The notes: a model not told the origin generated them from the letters alone. A DNA stretch of 64,000 bases from Xiphias gladius (GCF_016859285.1 NC_053418.1:2076001-2140000), one strand, 5' to 3'. Shown: positions 30,973 through 46,200, counted from the stretch's first letter. Made by a program: numbers and translations.

Positions 30973-30978
30973 AATAAA
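30973..30978 (+). terminator. ptges2: Polyadenylation signal AATAAA of ptges2
   Basis: An AATAAA hexamer lies 377 bp after the ptges2 stop codon, with T-rich sequence about 30 bp downstream. It is the first canonical signal on the plus strand after the stop, so it is the likely main 3' end. A second AATAAA at about 32088, followed by TG/T-rich sequence, could serve a longer 3' UTR. Confidence 0.65.
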
Positions 30979-30999
30979 GCATACTGCATCTTCCCTGCG

Positions 31000-33180
31000 A
31001 TTTTTTTTATAAGGCACTTCACCGACACGGCGAAGTCCGATTTACACAGTACGAGCAAAAGAGTGAGTCAGCAATCCTCTCGCTTTCCTGCCAGTAGGTC
31101 ATTTCTCTTGCATAGTGGGGGAGGTGAAATTCTCACTTACTGTTGCTTTAATAGTTAAGACAGCCCGCAGGGTTTCCACGCCGATCTGGGAAAGTCTGGG
31201 AAAATGATTTTACACAATTCCAGGCCTTGATTGGTGTCTGAAAAAGTCCTGGGAAGAAAAAAAACAAACCGATTTGGTCCTCACCGTGACCCAAGTGATG
31301 ATGCAAATAGACATGTATTATGTCTTGGTTAGAAACCTTTCAAAACATTTTCCGTTTCAGTGGTTCTCTGCCAAATGGCTTGAGCTCCAACACACATTAT
31401 TTAAGGAACAAGATAAGATTTCTCTACTGTCCACATCTAGTTTAATTTCTTCAGAATTTGCTCCGGATTTTGCCCTTTCCCACCCTTAAGAAGTATTGTA
31501 AATTTTTAGCTCTCAAACTCTTCTTAAAGTGCAAAAAGGGGACACGTTCCCGAGAGAAACCGATTGTCCTTCAGAAGCTTCAGTGGGGGCCCAATCAATC
31601 AGGCAGCGGTTGAGGATCCATAATACATCGAAACCCAGTCTGAGGAAGGGTTTGGAGGATGTGTAGGAGCCCTGTTTAAACTCTTCTCTCTTCGTTCAGA
31701 ATTTCGTGTTCAGTTCAAAGTCCATGTTGATTTCTTTTTTCTCAAAGCTTTAACATCACAGCAGTTTTGTCTGGAAAAACGGGTTATTTAGATTTTTCGT
31801 CTGACTTCAGTAGTTTTGGCATCCAGGAGATCAGGTTCTTTATTTCAGGGGATTTGTTCTTGTCTGTGTAACTGATGCAGGATCAGTGTGGCAGTGAGGA
31901 ATCAACGAGCTCATCGACTGGTTCTCTCTTTTGGGGGTTAAATTAAAAAAAAAAAATTTAAAAAGATGTAAGAGGAACTGATGAGCTGCCAGTTTGAATG
32001 TACTTAATATGCAAACTGTCGGCTGCAGGTTAATTTCTGAATGAACTGTATTAAAACCAACACATGTGCATAATTGTAAAGAGGTAAAATAAAAAGAGGA
32101 AACCTGGGGTCTTGTGTTTTACTTGCACGCCAGCTAACAACCGTAACACACTGATGCCGGGTAAAGACCATCCGGGTTTGTCAGGTGTTATAGTCGTGTA
32201 AATACAAGCTACAACAATGGTTTCTAATTACACACATGCAGGATTACACCTGGAAGTGGGGGGTGCATTTAAAGTTATAAAATGAGTTCTGGAAGAAAAC
32301 TTAAAACAAAAATGAAATTAATTTACAGAGTTTTGTGGTTTTCCCATCAATCGTATGCGACAGATTATCTGAAAGTTATCAGAGTGCTGCAAAAGAGGTG
32401 AACACCTCAACTCAAATCCTCCCTGCGCTGGTCTTCCGACCAGCCATTTTTACTCTAGTTCAACCCGATACACGTTAAATAAGGACAGCAGCTAATTCCT
32501 ACTTCCATCGCTGATTTCTTTTCTCCGATTAGTCGATCGCTGACTCTATGGTGTCAGAAGATGACGGTAAAGGCCAGAGGGTGGGCCACCGACCGGGAAC
32601 CTGCTCCGGGGCCCAGAGGTTTGAATACCTGCTGAGCATGCTTGGGAATCTGTACCGCTGAGCTCGAGTACCAGCTGGGTCCCGCATCATGAACAAATCC
32701 TGTCAAAATGGAGTTCCAAAACCCTGGTTGTCTTGGTTGACACTGTGCTCGTAAATTATTTATATCAAATGACCACGGACGAACTGACACACAGGAATCC
32801 TGGGCTCAGGTCATAATCCAGGTGACAATCCGGGAGAGGAATACCGATGGTTTCTGGGTCTCAACGCAAGACCTAGTGAAGCTGCCACCTAGGGGCCCTA
32901 GAGGCACATTTTTGTCCCACAGGAACCTCCAACAGGTTAATCCTGCCATTAAAAAGCACCCTTCGCAGAGCACGAGGTTTAAAACGACACGAAAGGAGAA
33001 AAGCGGCAAATCCTGGCGTTTTAGAAGCTTGAACCAGAAACTGTTTGGAGTTTCATCCTGATAAACTTTGTTGATCAACTGATCACTTCTGCTTTCAACA
33101 CACTGAAAATGGACAAAAAAACAAACCAAAAAAAAACAACCCACAAACCCAAGCATGAGAAACATTTCCAGTGAACTGTT
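31000..33180. other. Spacer between convergent ptges2 and gle1
   Basis: Between the first ptges2 poly-A signal and the inferred gle1 3' end. An AATAAA near 32088 (plus strand) may end a longer ptges2 transcript. No other gene is visible. Confidence 0.5.
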
Positions 33181-33185
33181 GAGGT

Positions 33186-33191
33186 TTTATT
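33186..33191 (-). terminator. gle1: Possible gle1 polyadenylation signal
   Basis: TTTATT on the plus strand (AATAAA on the minus strand) lies about 1.1 kb past the gle1 stop at 34281. It is the best canonical signal I noticed in that stretch. The 3' UTR length is inferred, not shown. Confidence 0.35.
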
Positions 33192-34280
33192 TTGGACATT
33201 TGGTTCACAGATGAGGACATTTTTGCACAGCTCTTGAAGATTACAATCATTCTGGCAGTTAATACCCCTGTTCACTCTACATTATACTCCGAACACACCT
33301 CTGCTCTTGCAAAACAGCGGGAACAAAACCAAGCACAATGACCGTCGCTTTAAAGCACTGATTCGTCCTCGGATTTCTGCTTCAGTTTGAGGAAACTTCA
33401 TTCACAAAGATTAAACGACAGCTCATCGAACCGTGAATCTTCGTTCCACATGGTGGATTCATAAAACAATAAAAAAAACAAAAATAAACAGCAAAACATC
33501 CAAATCAGTCGACGCAATTTTGATTTGAACAGCGACTGTGGAATTTCCCCACAGGAATTACAGCAAACTAAAGTTAAACTGATTTAAACAGCTATGAACG
33601 AGATGATCTTGAAAAACTGGAGAACTTCATTTAGAGGATTCAGATTCAGGCACTTCACAAAAACGTAAAGGAGAGATTCACATCTCCACATAATTATCGC
33701 ACGTCCTCATTTCAGGAAGCGCACACTTGCCTCTTTTTGCAGGATTTTTTTTTTTCCTTTTGTTGCACACACATGAATTATGAATCTAAAGCTTTGAGAA
33801 GCAGAAAACCGTCAGTGCACCGCAGACACACCCGCACGAGGACGCCCATCAATCCCTTTGAACAGGTGTTGGGAGGACGGCTGTGTTGGCGAGACGACGT
33901 CGGTGTTCATCCAGAAAGTTCTCCCCATAGGTAAAATATCTTGTTGCTAGCAGTTCAAAACTTCTTCCAAAGCTGCTGATAAATAATTTATAGTCCAAAA
34001 ATCGTTGAGCGTATCACCTGCGTCCCGATCGGCTCTTAGAGGCGTCCAGTAAACGAAACCAGAGCAGGAGACTGACACGGAAGCTGCGTTACTTCTAGTT
34101 TTAAAAGATGTGACCAACAACTTCCCAGCGGCTTCGACTTTTCCCGATTAAAAGTCGCCCGTGGGGCAAGTCCCCGTCCAGCCACAGAGCCGGTTTCTTA
34201 GCGTCAGGCCACATCCCTCTCTTGGTCTACTCAGCCCCGAGCGGCGTCATGCAGCAGCAACACGCAACACGTCTGGTCCT

Positions 34281-37200
34281 TCACGACCTCCAGAACACGG
34301 AGCTCAGCTGACCTTTGGGCGGACTGATCTGTCGGCTCTGCAGTGACGTCTGCGTGCGGGAGACAAAGTTTAGTTTAGTTTGTTCGCAAGGAACAAACAA
34401 AAGATTTGGACCACGAAACAAGTCAAATCAGGTACAAAGACATCCTCCCCCTCCCCAAACACCGTGGCTGCCATCTGCGGCACCATCTTAATGTGTCATC
34501 ACGTGGTGTAGTTGAAAGGTTCCTTTTATCCAGTCGGTAAATTCCTACATTGCCGGCTTCATCTATCTAGAAAAGTGATTTTCCTCATTCAAACATCGAT
34601 TTCTTTGACGGAAGTGTTTCTTACAGCTCTACTCAGACACGACAGGACATTTACGGAAGATGCATTTTTAAAGCTTATTTTGCCGTTGAAGCCCTGTTCA
34701 GTGACCATCGTTAGCGGGGCTCCCCTGACACATCAGCTATATATTACTGCTGCCTAATGTCCAACAGTGCACACGCATAAAATGAATGAAATCGAAAAAG
34801 CTATGAAATGTTTTCGCCTCCGATGCAAAGATTTTCTGTTTTTCTCTTGTTTTATATCATCACTAACTGAATATTTTGGGCCGTTGGACTTTTGGTCAAA
34901 CAAAACAAAAACAAAAAAAAAACCTTCTGAAGACATCACCTTGCAGTCTGGGAGACTGTGGGACATTTTACACACCAAACAACTAATCGATTATGCGAGA
35001 AAAACGTCAGCAGATTAATCGATAGTGAGGATGACCGACAGTTGCAGCCCTAATCTCCGTGTGCGTGTTAAACCTGGTGCTGCTGCAGCCTTTGTGTTAG
35101 TATCACGGCATTCAGACTTGTGTCCTGTTGAAAAACCACGTCAAGCTGTCGATGACTTTTACATAGAAGTGTAACAGCGTAAAGAGGCGAATGTCTGGAA
35201 GGGACTTTTGACTCTGGTGTTCAGAATCATCTTTAGGGAGGCGGCGTCGCCTTGTTGTTTGTGCTGCACAAGCTAACGTTAGCAGCGAGCATCTTACCTC
35301 CAGAAACTGTTTGAGTCTGATGACTGAGCCCATCTGTCCGCTGCTGGTCACCGCTTCGATCCTGGAGACACCAAGGAGGAAGGGTGAGACAGCTGCCGGT
35401 CAATCTCTGCTACCGGAGCATGCTTTAAATGTAAAGTGAGCGTTGTACCTGGGAAAGTACTCCTCTTTAAGAAGCAGGATGAGTTTCCAGAACTGGCTCT
35501 GATACTGCTTCATCAAAGCATTACCACAAACCTGAGGGAGACACAAACATCAACACCGGAGCTGAGCCGTTTAAGCCACGGTTACGCCCACAGCCGCTGA
35601 GAACAACTGGGCCAGATTAGAAAGGAACTTTGTGCAATTAAGTCAGAAAAATAAAAAAATAATACAGCGTTCTTCAACTAGCAAGCAGGGCTTGAACTGT
35701 GTGTTGTAACGGCAGATGCTAGAGAACAACTTTATCTGGTCTTATTTAGAAAAGGGACTCACCTCCAGGAAGTCGAACAGCAGCGTTGCCGTGATGTCGG
35801 CCAGAGGCTCCATGTTGAGCATCTGAGCCAACCAACGCCAGCCCTGGTTCAGACCGTGAGGAACGGACTGAAACGCACCAAAAACAAGAAAATGATTGTT
35901 GAAATAGAACATGTAAATGAGAAGCGTGACAGATATGATTCACTCATATTAAATCAAGAGCTTTAACAGATGTTTTAACCCAACAACTAGATGTAATTTG
36001 TAGCTTTATTTATAAATGTGACTGGACAGCCAGTTCCTACGTGAGTCGGTTTTTGGATTTTTTGATCTTGGTGATCTTCCCGGACTCATGTGCTAATCTT
36101 GTCAACACTGCCTGTGTCACTCTCGATTCGGAACGAACAGGGACCTCGACAGGAGGCGAGACGCTTTTTACCCCCTGCTTGGAGCCGTAGGGCCACCTCA
36201 TCTGGATCATGGCGGCGTACAGGCGGATCATCCCAGACATCCTCTTCAGGAAACTGTCCTGACCTTCCACCCCGGCGTCGTCCACACGGTAACCAAGAAT
36301 CCTGATGAAGTGAAGATAAAACACCTGACCAGACTGTTCACGCTTTACTTGTGTGATTACTCAAATATAATAGCTGAGGAAAGAGGAGGATGCGCTGACA
36401 TTCCCGAGTCACTCACCTCTGATATTCCCCCACAGGTGTGCCGTCCTTCATCGGCGGGTAATGTGGGACCGCGTAAGGGCACTTCTTGTGCAGGTGGGCG
36501 AGGATGAGGTCCCCCACCCGAGGGTGTAGCTCCCAGACACCAGAGGCCACCACGGCGATGGGGAAGGCTGCTTCGTGGTGAGACGCCACCTCCTCCTCTC
36601 CTTGTTTCTGTCCAGGGGAGTTTAGTTTTCAGCGTGTATACAGAGATTTGTTTGTGTGTACACAGTGGGGAGCCAATACAAGGAAGAGGAATGTCCTGTT
36701 TTGGAAGAGTTAGGGATTTCATTTCCTCTGTTGTCACCTGTTGTATACAGGTCTGCTTTTAACTGCGTATTTCCAGAGAAACTCTTTCAAAAGCTGAGTG
36801 TAGTCGGGGTCAATGAAGCCACGTGCTTCTCGATTGTTGACTTCTTGTAGGACAGGAAGCGAGTGGTTAAAGTCAACAACATTTTCTCTCAGCCCCTTAC
36901 AGTTAACGTCAGGGCTCCGCGGGGCTGCTGCCTTCATTACTCGTACACGAACCACGGTACTTGGTTTTTCCTGAGGACGTACACTGGTGGGGCTGGCAAC
37001 ATAAATCAATCGCCACTCTTGTGAGTTGGTGCAGTGATCATAACCTTCAGCTTAACACTGGGAAAACCAAAGATCTGGTCAGAAATTTTTGGGAGAAGTA
37101 AGTGCGGGAAACCGCCTCTTGACATTTCCAGGAAACCAGATGAAAACGCGGAAGACTTTAAATTCTTGGCACTATAACCTCTGCAAACCTTAAAAGGGAA

Positions 37201-40200
37201 AACAGCAAAGTACAGTTGGCTCATGAGAGATGATAGAGAACGTGAGCTTTCTCTGTCCCACTTTGGTCTACTAGTCTCTAGTGGCTTTAACGGGTTCTTC
37301 TAAATGACCCTATTTTGGTGTTGTATCACATGTTTTCCCTCTTTTCTTCCCCCAAATCATTTCTTAAAATTTGAAGAAAGCGTCTGATCATTTATCAAAG
37401 ACAGTCACCGAAAAAGACTCACCACGAACTTCTCGGCTAGTTTGTAGCTGACAAAGTCCAGGCCCTGTGGATGCTGGGAGGTGGAGACAGACTTCCCCCC
37501 CGACACCACCGCCCGTCCCGCCAGCAGCTTGTCGATCTTGTCGAAGATTTCCCGGAGCTGCGATCCCGAGTTGCTGGAGATTTGACTCACGGGGATGGTG
37601 GCTGCTTTCTGGAGCTCCAGCTTCAGCTTCTTCGTCTGCGTAGAGAGAGGAGAAAAGGAACCGTCCGTGCAGAGTTCACCGCTTAATATTCTGGCTGGAC
37701 ATTGAACCTCAGTACTTTTTGGGTACTGCCCAAAATCGAAAACAGAGTAACCACGGCTGCCAAGTATTCGAAAGTTGGTATCAAATATCTGGTCAGATTC
37801 CTGAACTTGTTTAACTTTTCTTTGATCATGTATTCTGATTTACCGTATCAGCCTGAATATAGGACCATCCTTATAGGGGTGTCAACGAATAAATTCAGTT
37901 AAATAATCAACTTCCTCAGGTCGGCCCGGGCTGCTGCGGGAAGACGTCACCGAACGAGCCGCAGAGAGAGTGAAACGCACTCCGGGCGATCTAAAAAGCC
38001 CCGTTTGGAAACACCTCGGATTTTGGTCGGTAGACGGCGAAGTTGCAGAACCTCAAGATAAAGTTGTATGCAAGCTACGTAAGCTACAGTTAGCCTAGCA
38101 TTCCAGCACCAGCAACCTGAGGGCACATCCCGAAAAATATGCACCCAAGTAGTTATTTCTCTCATTGTATTGGTTTGTCCTCTTATGGGCATAATGCACA
38201 AAAAAAAAAATAGATATTTTAATGGTTCGAACCTATGTGGGTTTTTTTTTTTTTTTTTTGAGGACATAATAAAACGACATTTTTGGCCTTTATTACAAGA
38301 CGGTTTCCCTTTATCAACATCTCTTTTTGTGAGAACACTTTTTGAGGACAGGACACATTTTCAAACTCTGGGAACTTTTGGGAACGTTTCCCCGAGATGC
38401 CACAAATCCGAGGGGAGAAGAGTCCTCATCATTGAAGCCTTTTCTCTCATAAAAAGTGAAACATGAAATACAGTACTACGTAGAAGCCCCATCAGAGTAT
38501 CTTGTCTCTCAGTCAAAGTCTCTCTCCTGTCAGAATTATTTTCTCGGCTTTGTATTTTTCAGTCTTTCTGAGGCTCATCATCTGTGACAGACACAATTCT
38601 TGGCCGTTTGACAGATTTTCTCCCTGGTTCGCTTCAGACGTTAAGACGCTGGGAGACGCTAAGAACTAGTCTTCAATCGTGACTCTGAAATCACTCGCTA
38701 GCCCGGCAACATTAAGGCTACAACCAACCCATAATTCAACACTCTCTCAAAAACAATATCTGATGCTGTGCACACGTAATTGTCTGGTCCTCGAATGTAA
38801 GACGACCTCCCCCTTTTTCCAGCCTAATTTCAAGGAAAAAATTGTCGTCTTACATTTGGGCCAATACGTCTGTGAATGTATAAAAATTTGTACCTATTTT
38901 AGACGATTAAATGTTTTATTGAGGCCAAGTTCTTCTTGGGGATCACAAACATTCATGCGCAGAAGAAGGACCCACCTGGACGTCTTTCGGGGAGTTGAGT
39001 TGCTCAAAGGCCTGAGCGCACTGAGCAGCTGAATCCTGCAGCGCCTTGTACCATTTCAAAGTGCTGTCTTCAGCGCTGTTCTGCAGCCCTGTTGGAAGAT
39101 GTTTAGCGTGAAATGCTATGTCATTACATAATAATAATATTAATGTAATAACTATAGCAGTCGTTCAATTTCACACATTCACCTACAAAGCAAAGTTGTC
39201 AGCAGATTTAAGAAAATGTTCCCAGCTTTATGTAAATCTCTCTTTTTCATTACATCACCATTACTGCGTCCTCTCTCTATCCTCAACGCTTTTCTTTCAC
39301 ACACACATCTGCTTTGCATGAACTCAGTTTGCACAAAAAACAAACAAAACAAAAAAAACGTCGCAGTGGCACTTCTAGTGAGTTGACTGATCGGTCACTC
39401 GAGCCACAGGAAATTTAACGAGAATCCTGAAAATCTGTTTCTCCTTTCCAAGGAGAAAACCAACATTCTCCAATCCGGTTGCAGCTTCTCAAATGTGAGG
39501 ATCAACTGCTTTTCTCTCTTTAACATCACTGTAAATTGAATCTCTTTTTGGACTTTGGTCTGGTGGTCAGACTAAAAGAACGCCACCTCAGGCTAAATTC
39601 TTTACAGCATTTTCCACATTCTCAGGGATATTTCTGCCGAGAACGCTGCGATTCTGGATGTCAAACCTTGTCACGTCAGAAGACAACTGTAGGTTTCACA
39701 GCTGAAAACGCATGCAACGCTCCACCACTCACTACCAAACGCTTTTGTCCCTCAAATCACCTGCGGTGCAAAGAAGGTGAAAGGGTCGAAATGTATATGA
39801 CTTCGTATAGAGGGGGTGTATTGGTTGGCCATTGAGGATGGGGTAGTGATACCACCTCCTGCTGCAACTTAGCTTTTTTAACGACATGCTAAGAGCCGCT
39901 AACTGTTGCTTCTTCCACTGTAACTCTCACACCTTTCCTCTGGGCTCTCTCTTTGGCCGACTGCGCCGCCTTCTTCTGCGCCTCCTGCTGCACCTGCAGC
40001 TCTGCCTGCTTCCTGCGCGCCTCTTCCGCCTCCCGGTCCTTCTTCTTCTCTTGAGCCTTGGCCACCTCCTCCTGCATCAGTCGGATCAGCGCCCTCATCT
40101 CGTGGAGGGCTCGCTCTGCCACAGTCATGTCGTCCACGCTGGGAAACTCTCCCTGGAAAGACACCGTAGAAAAAGGTTACACAGACTCTGATAAGGAGGG

Positions 40201-43200
40201 TGATCCACGTCAGGGATCGGGTTCAAGTCTCGAATTCATCCTGAACTGGGAAACCCGAGTGCAGCAGAACGGAAACACACAACCAGGATGACAGATGCAG
40301 AAAAGCACGTGAAATATTTCCCCTCCAGGATCTTTTATGACATGAAAAACATATTTTTCCCTCCCTTAAGGGGCCACTACACTCTGTCTGAACTGCTTGT
40401 CGGATAGTTTCGGAAACCTGACCTGATTATAATTTTACCGTTTATCTTTATTTTTCCTTAGGTTGTAAAAACTTTTAACAAAACCACAGTCATTTTCCAT
40501 CTCTCTCCAGACTTTTTTCCCTGTCAGTGTATGAAGGAGCCACGATCCAAACCTGAACTTAAACAATCGGGAGTCGGACTGACCTCTGCCGTCTTTCGCA
40601 CCACCTCCGACACCTGGGAGCACAGCTGGTTCCCCCGGGTGCTGTAGGAGCTGAGGCTGGCCGGCGGGAGTTCGGTTTTGGTCTGGGTGGACGGCTCCAG
40701 CAGCTGGTTGAGCTGCAGGATCTCCTCCTGGATGGTGTTGAGGTTGCGCAGTCTCTCCCTGCCCTCCGCCTGCCGCTGCCGCTCCAGCTCCGCCTCCCGC
40801 AGGCGCTGCTGCTCCGCCTCCCTCAGCCGCAGGTTCAGGATCTGACGCCGAGGACAATGCAAGAGTTCACGGGCCGCATTCATCCAGTGTCTCAAAGCGA
40901 CGCGTGTTTGGTCCTACTTTTAGGACCAAACACGACCAAAAGCATTCCATCAACTTAGAAAATCACTCATATCTCGGCCAAAGTTTAGGAGATTCAGAGG
41001 AGAACGTAACCTGTCGGGAGATGACATTCAGATGTTCCGCAAGAGGAGAGATATTTTGGGAGCGCTTGATGACATAAGCTTTTTAAAACATCATCTTAAC
41101 AAAAACAGAATCATCTCTGGGACCGGTCTCATGCCGGATGCACAAACACACCATGTCTTCCCGGGAACCGATGAGCTCACCACTTCACTGTAACGAGGAA
41201 AAACCAGCTGTGCACCAACGATTCTGGCAGAACAAACAATTTCGCCCGTCGGAAAACAAACTTTGATCTCGTTCATACACCTCGTAAAGAAAATGCTTTC
41301 AACATCAGGACCGCATGTGCCGCTGCAATGTCTGCAAGATGCGCTATTACCGCAGGCTGGAAAACAACAACGAGACGCTGGATGGGGCTGATAGGACAAT
41401 TTCACACAGCTGAGTCAATGACTTACTATTTAAATTAATGTGCAGGCTGCATTTGTTTTATAAGCCATGTGAGTGGCTTGCCAATTTTTATTCAGACTAG
41501 GAGTAAAAGCATTTTTCCAGTGCTTAACCTTTTAAAATACACTCTTTCTTCTTGGGACTACTTCTTCAGGTGTGTTCTGGTCTGTACCGGACTCGATCTT
41601 TACACGAGCTTGACAAACTCTACATTGTTTGAGAGCTCCAAGTCTCCTGATTCTATCGGTGCAAAGGGTTTTTAGGATCCTCATATCACTGCAACAGCCG
41701 CCGACGTGGCCAAAATATAAATAAAATGAAATCTGAAAATATTTAAGGCAAAAACTCGTATACTCTTGTACTTATGCTGACTTTTTGGTTGTAAAATGTG
41801 AAGCGTTACCTTTCAAAGGAGACCAGGGTTAAGACTGTAATCGAAAGGGTTGTAGAACAGTAACTTTCTTGTGTTGGGTACATTATTTTTAGGCATTTTG
41901 CACAAAGAATGGGGGTTGTTTGGTAACAGGTCTCAATGGAGTACGTGTAAATATCACTATGAGTTTGAATTACTTTTGCATATGAATTGAAACGTCTCGG
42001 TGTGACTTCCATCTCCTGGCAGCTCCTAACAGTTAAGGACACCTGTGGAACTCTCCTAAATGTCAGCACAGATTGGTGTAATTTCCTAAGTTAAGGAAGT
42101 TGATGAACTGCTGTTTTTTTCCCAGACCTTGAGTTCATCACAGTTAGGACTGATTTTCTTGACATATACAGGATTTGGACACCGGACGTCATGGTGTTTA
42201 CAGACCTTCAAAGCAAACATTTTTAGGGTGGCTTTCACACCAGCATCCTCTCGTCATACCTTCATTCTGTGCCGTTGCTCCTCCTTCAGCTTCTCTTGAC
42301 GCCCGATGCTCTCTTTAGTCCTACAGTGCAGAGGGTGGAAAACCAGACCGTTTCGATCACGTGCCACATTTCAGAAATGTCAAACACCACAAGACCTGCA
42401 CTTACTCTCTGTCCATCATGTCCCTTATGCTCTGGTACTCCTGCCTCTGCTTCAGCTCCATGAACTCCTCGAAGCGTTTCAGCTGCTCCGACTCCGAGCT
42501 CGCCGCCGCCGCCACCAGCTTCTCGTGCATCTCCTGCCGCAGCTTGAGCGCCATCTGAGCGACAGATTTACGACACCAATCGGGTGAGAGCGCAGAGCTT
42601 CCTGTCTGCGTGTCAGGGCTATTACGCCTTACTAATCAGACAGTAAACTCATTTCAGCCTTATATCAGGGCTGGTCCTAACTTTGACCTAAGTCAAGAAA
42701 AAGTAGGAATCTTAACCATGAAAGCTTATTTAACATATTGTTCCCAAAAGTAGTTTGACATTTTCATTCCCAAAAATCATAAATGAGTCAAAGGAAGAAG
42801 AAGAAGAAAAAAAAAAAAGATAAAACTAAACATCTTAACTTATAACTAAATAAAATACATAAATCCAAGCAAACAAAAAAATATTGCGGAGGTATTTTTC
42901 TGTTTGCTGACTAATCCTTTCAGCACCAGTCTGAATGATCAAATTCAAGTGATTTTTTTCCAGGATGAAGTCGGTTCTTTTCCAAAAATGGGTACACGTC
43001 GGGGTCTGGGATACAGAAGACGGTAAGTGAGCAGTCGGTTCTCGTAGTCAACGTGTTGGAAGACGGAGATATGGGCAGGTGTAAAGACCTGAGCGACTCT
43101 GACAAGGGGCCAAATCGTTACGACCAGACGACTTGGTCGCAGCGTCTCTGAAACGACGAAGCTTTTGAGGTGCTGAGTCAACTACCTACTATTTTAATTA

Positions 43201-46200
43201 GCATATATTCATTTTAACTTTAATGATGGTTATGGAAAGAGTATGTCACGTGACACAGTGCATCGCACCCCGCCGCATATGAGGCTGCATAGCGGGCAGC
43301 CCGGTCAGAGTGCCCATGCTGACCCTTATCCACTCGCGCCTACAATGGGCACAAAGGTGTTGGACTGGGACCTTGGAGCAATGGAAGGTCGCTTGGTCAG
43401 ATGAGTCCTGTTTCCTTTAACATCACATGGACGGCCAGGTATGGGTGCGCCGTTCGCACCAGGATGCACTCTGGGAAGAAGAAAAGCCGCTGGAGGGAGT
43501 GCGATGCTCTGGCCAACGTTCTGCTGGGAAACCGAAGGTCCAGGCATTCCTGTGGACGCCAGTTTGACACCTGCCACATGGCAGTGGTATTCCCTGCCGG
43601 CGGCGGCCTCTTTCAGCTGTGCCACGCTGCACACGTCGCTCGGGAACAGTTTGAGGAACATGAGGACGAGTGAAACGTGTTGCCGTGGACTCCAAATTCC
43701 CCAGATCTCAATCGGATCGAGCCTCTGCGGGATGCGCTGGAACAAGTCTGATCAAGAGCAGCTCCACCTAACTTACCGGACTGCTGCTAACATTTTGGTG
43801 CCAGATACCACTGGACACCTTCAGATGTCCTGCAGAATCGATGCTCGATTGGAGCCATTTTGGCAGCACGTGAGGGACCAACAGCATATTAGGCAGGTGT
43901 CAATACTGTTTTGGCTCATCGGTGTATGTGCTAATGTATTTGTTTGTCTATTTCACATAGAGAAAAACATTATATACAGCCAACATTTTATTGACACACA
44001 GCTGATAAGTTGATTTTATGGGACTTAAGGCGGGAAAATCAAAAATCATCGTGTCTGACCTTGGCCTTTTCTCGATGTTCCTCCTCAAATTTGATAATGC
44101 GACCGGCCGTCTCCATGGCTTTGGGCGACAGCAGGGAAATGGCGGGTAGCGACGCCGGACTGGAAAGCTCACTGACACCTGCCTCTGGATCGTCATCCTT
44201 CGCCTCATCACTGACAGCCTGCAGCACATTAACGGCGGGAAAAGACACAGGGAATAAAAAAGTCCGCTCACCTTGAGAAACAGGCGATCGGCAGGTTCTG
44301 AGACCCGGATTTAAAAGTTGTAAAATTTCAACAAGTGAATAAAAGGCAAGATGAATGGCTCCTCTGTATAGTGCCATTCTGTCAAAACCTGTCTGTTTTG
44401 TTTCACACTAACCGACTTCATTTGAATTCAAGACTTCTCTCTTTAAACATACTTCTAGAGCCCTTGAAATAACTTTGTAACTGTCATTTACAAATATCTG
44501 TTATTACATCCACCTACATTAACAGCATATACTGTAGGTAGAAACATGTTTGTGATACTGTATATACATCTCAATCATCTGAGACTAAAAACATGCGAAG
44601 AACTAATACATTTTACACAACCGCCGACATATAAAATGATCAACTATTGATTTTGGATTTTGTGGAGTATCACGTGAACCATTTTTTCAGCTGCTATTTC
44701 CATTTGCCGGATCAAATTACCAGTATACAAAGATTTACAAAATGGACACTAATGATTCAAAACACACTGTAAATCAGGATGAAGGTATTAGATTTGCACA
44801 TTATAATCAATTAATAAAAGGACCCATTTAATTAATAACTTTTAAAATGGAATTGCAAATTTAATTTTTAAGAGGCTATTAAATTGAACTTTTTCTTCTT
44901 CTATTTACTAATGTGTTAGCCAGTCTCAAAATTCACTGGTTACCTGCATTGTTAGTAAGTAACTAAATTGTAACTAAGGCATAAATAAATGGACAAAAAG
45001 TTGCTTATTGAGACGTGGCTGAAAGCTTCAAAAACTAAAAAGGTAAACGCAGCTTTTGTTTAGAAAATTTTGGCAAGCTGCTGTCACCAAGAACAAATGT
45101 GAGTTTGAGTCAACTCTTCCTTTAAGCTGCCAGATTTACAATGCAATTTGATAAGAAAGTAGAAAAACATAGGGAGATCACCACGTATTCAGGTCCGGAG
45201 GAGACACTTGCCTGCTCACACTCGGTCTTTAAAGACGGGGCTGCGGAAAGTGTGTTGTGCTTAGTGTTGCTGTCGGGGACGGAGCCTGTGGAGGAAATCG
45301 AGGCTGGGATCCCGTCAGACAAGCCGGGGCTGGAGTCTCCGGAGCTGGAGCCCAGAAAGCAGGACTTCTGAAGGGGCGAGGAGCTGAGACGCTCCAATAT
45401 GACCCTAGAGTGCGGGGACAAGCTGATGGCCTCTTTACAACCTGCCATTATATCCTGCAAAAACAAAGACACGTTATAACTCAAGTCTACTTCATTCATT
45501 GAGCTTGCTTAACACTTTAAATGTACCGAAGGGATTATATTTCCTTTAGGAGAGGATGATCACGCTCTAAGCCCCAATGATTTTATTATATCACAAGACA
45601 TTTCTTCTACACAGTGTTAAATATATATATACACACGACCTCGGTACCTGAGTTCATCACCCAACAAATCACCATTAAAAAAAAAAAAAAAAGGTTAAAT
45701 AAATAAATAAAAAATACTGAATATCGACATTAGTTTCCACATATATATTGACATGAATTATGGATGGACCATAATGATTTAAAAAAATAAACACTGAAAA
45801 CCAAGGCAACTAGTACCTACAGCTGTCAGATACCGTTGTATGCAAACGCTTGGGAAAATTGCATTTGTTATTTTGCTGATTTTTGTATTGAGACGACGTA
45901 AATACAACGCCCGCAGCAAACACCTTAGAAAACTTAACCTTCTTCAATTCCTAATGCACTTTTAATTACATACATTTAAAAATAGAAAACAAAAATCAAC
46001 CAATAATTTTGGCATGTGCGAAAGTTTGAACACTTCACTAAGTCAGTACTTAATCTGTTCTTTTGTTGGACCTCGGTTAACCACAGTACTTGAACAAATA
46101 CCCTTAAAGACGTCGTACTACTTTGTATTTTAAAAAAGGTTGCATCGTGTGTTAATCTTGGCTCGAGGAAGACCAAGTGCTCAAACTTATGGGATAAAAT

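Noticed and set aside
43441..44013. 190-codon plus-strand ORF
   Set aside because: It runs in a wrong frame through the decayed Tc1-like transposon; the product has no family resemblance.
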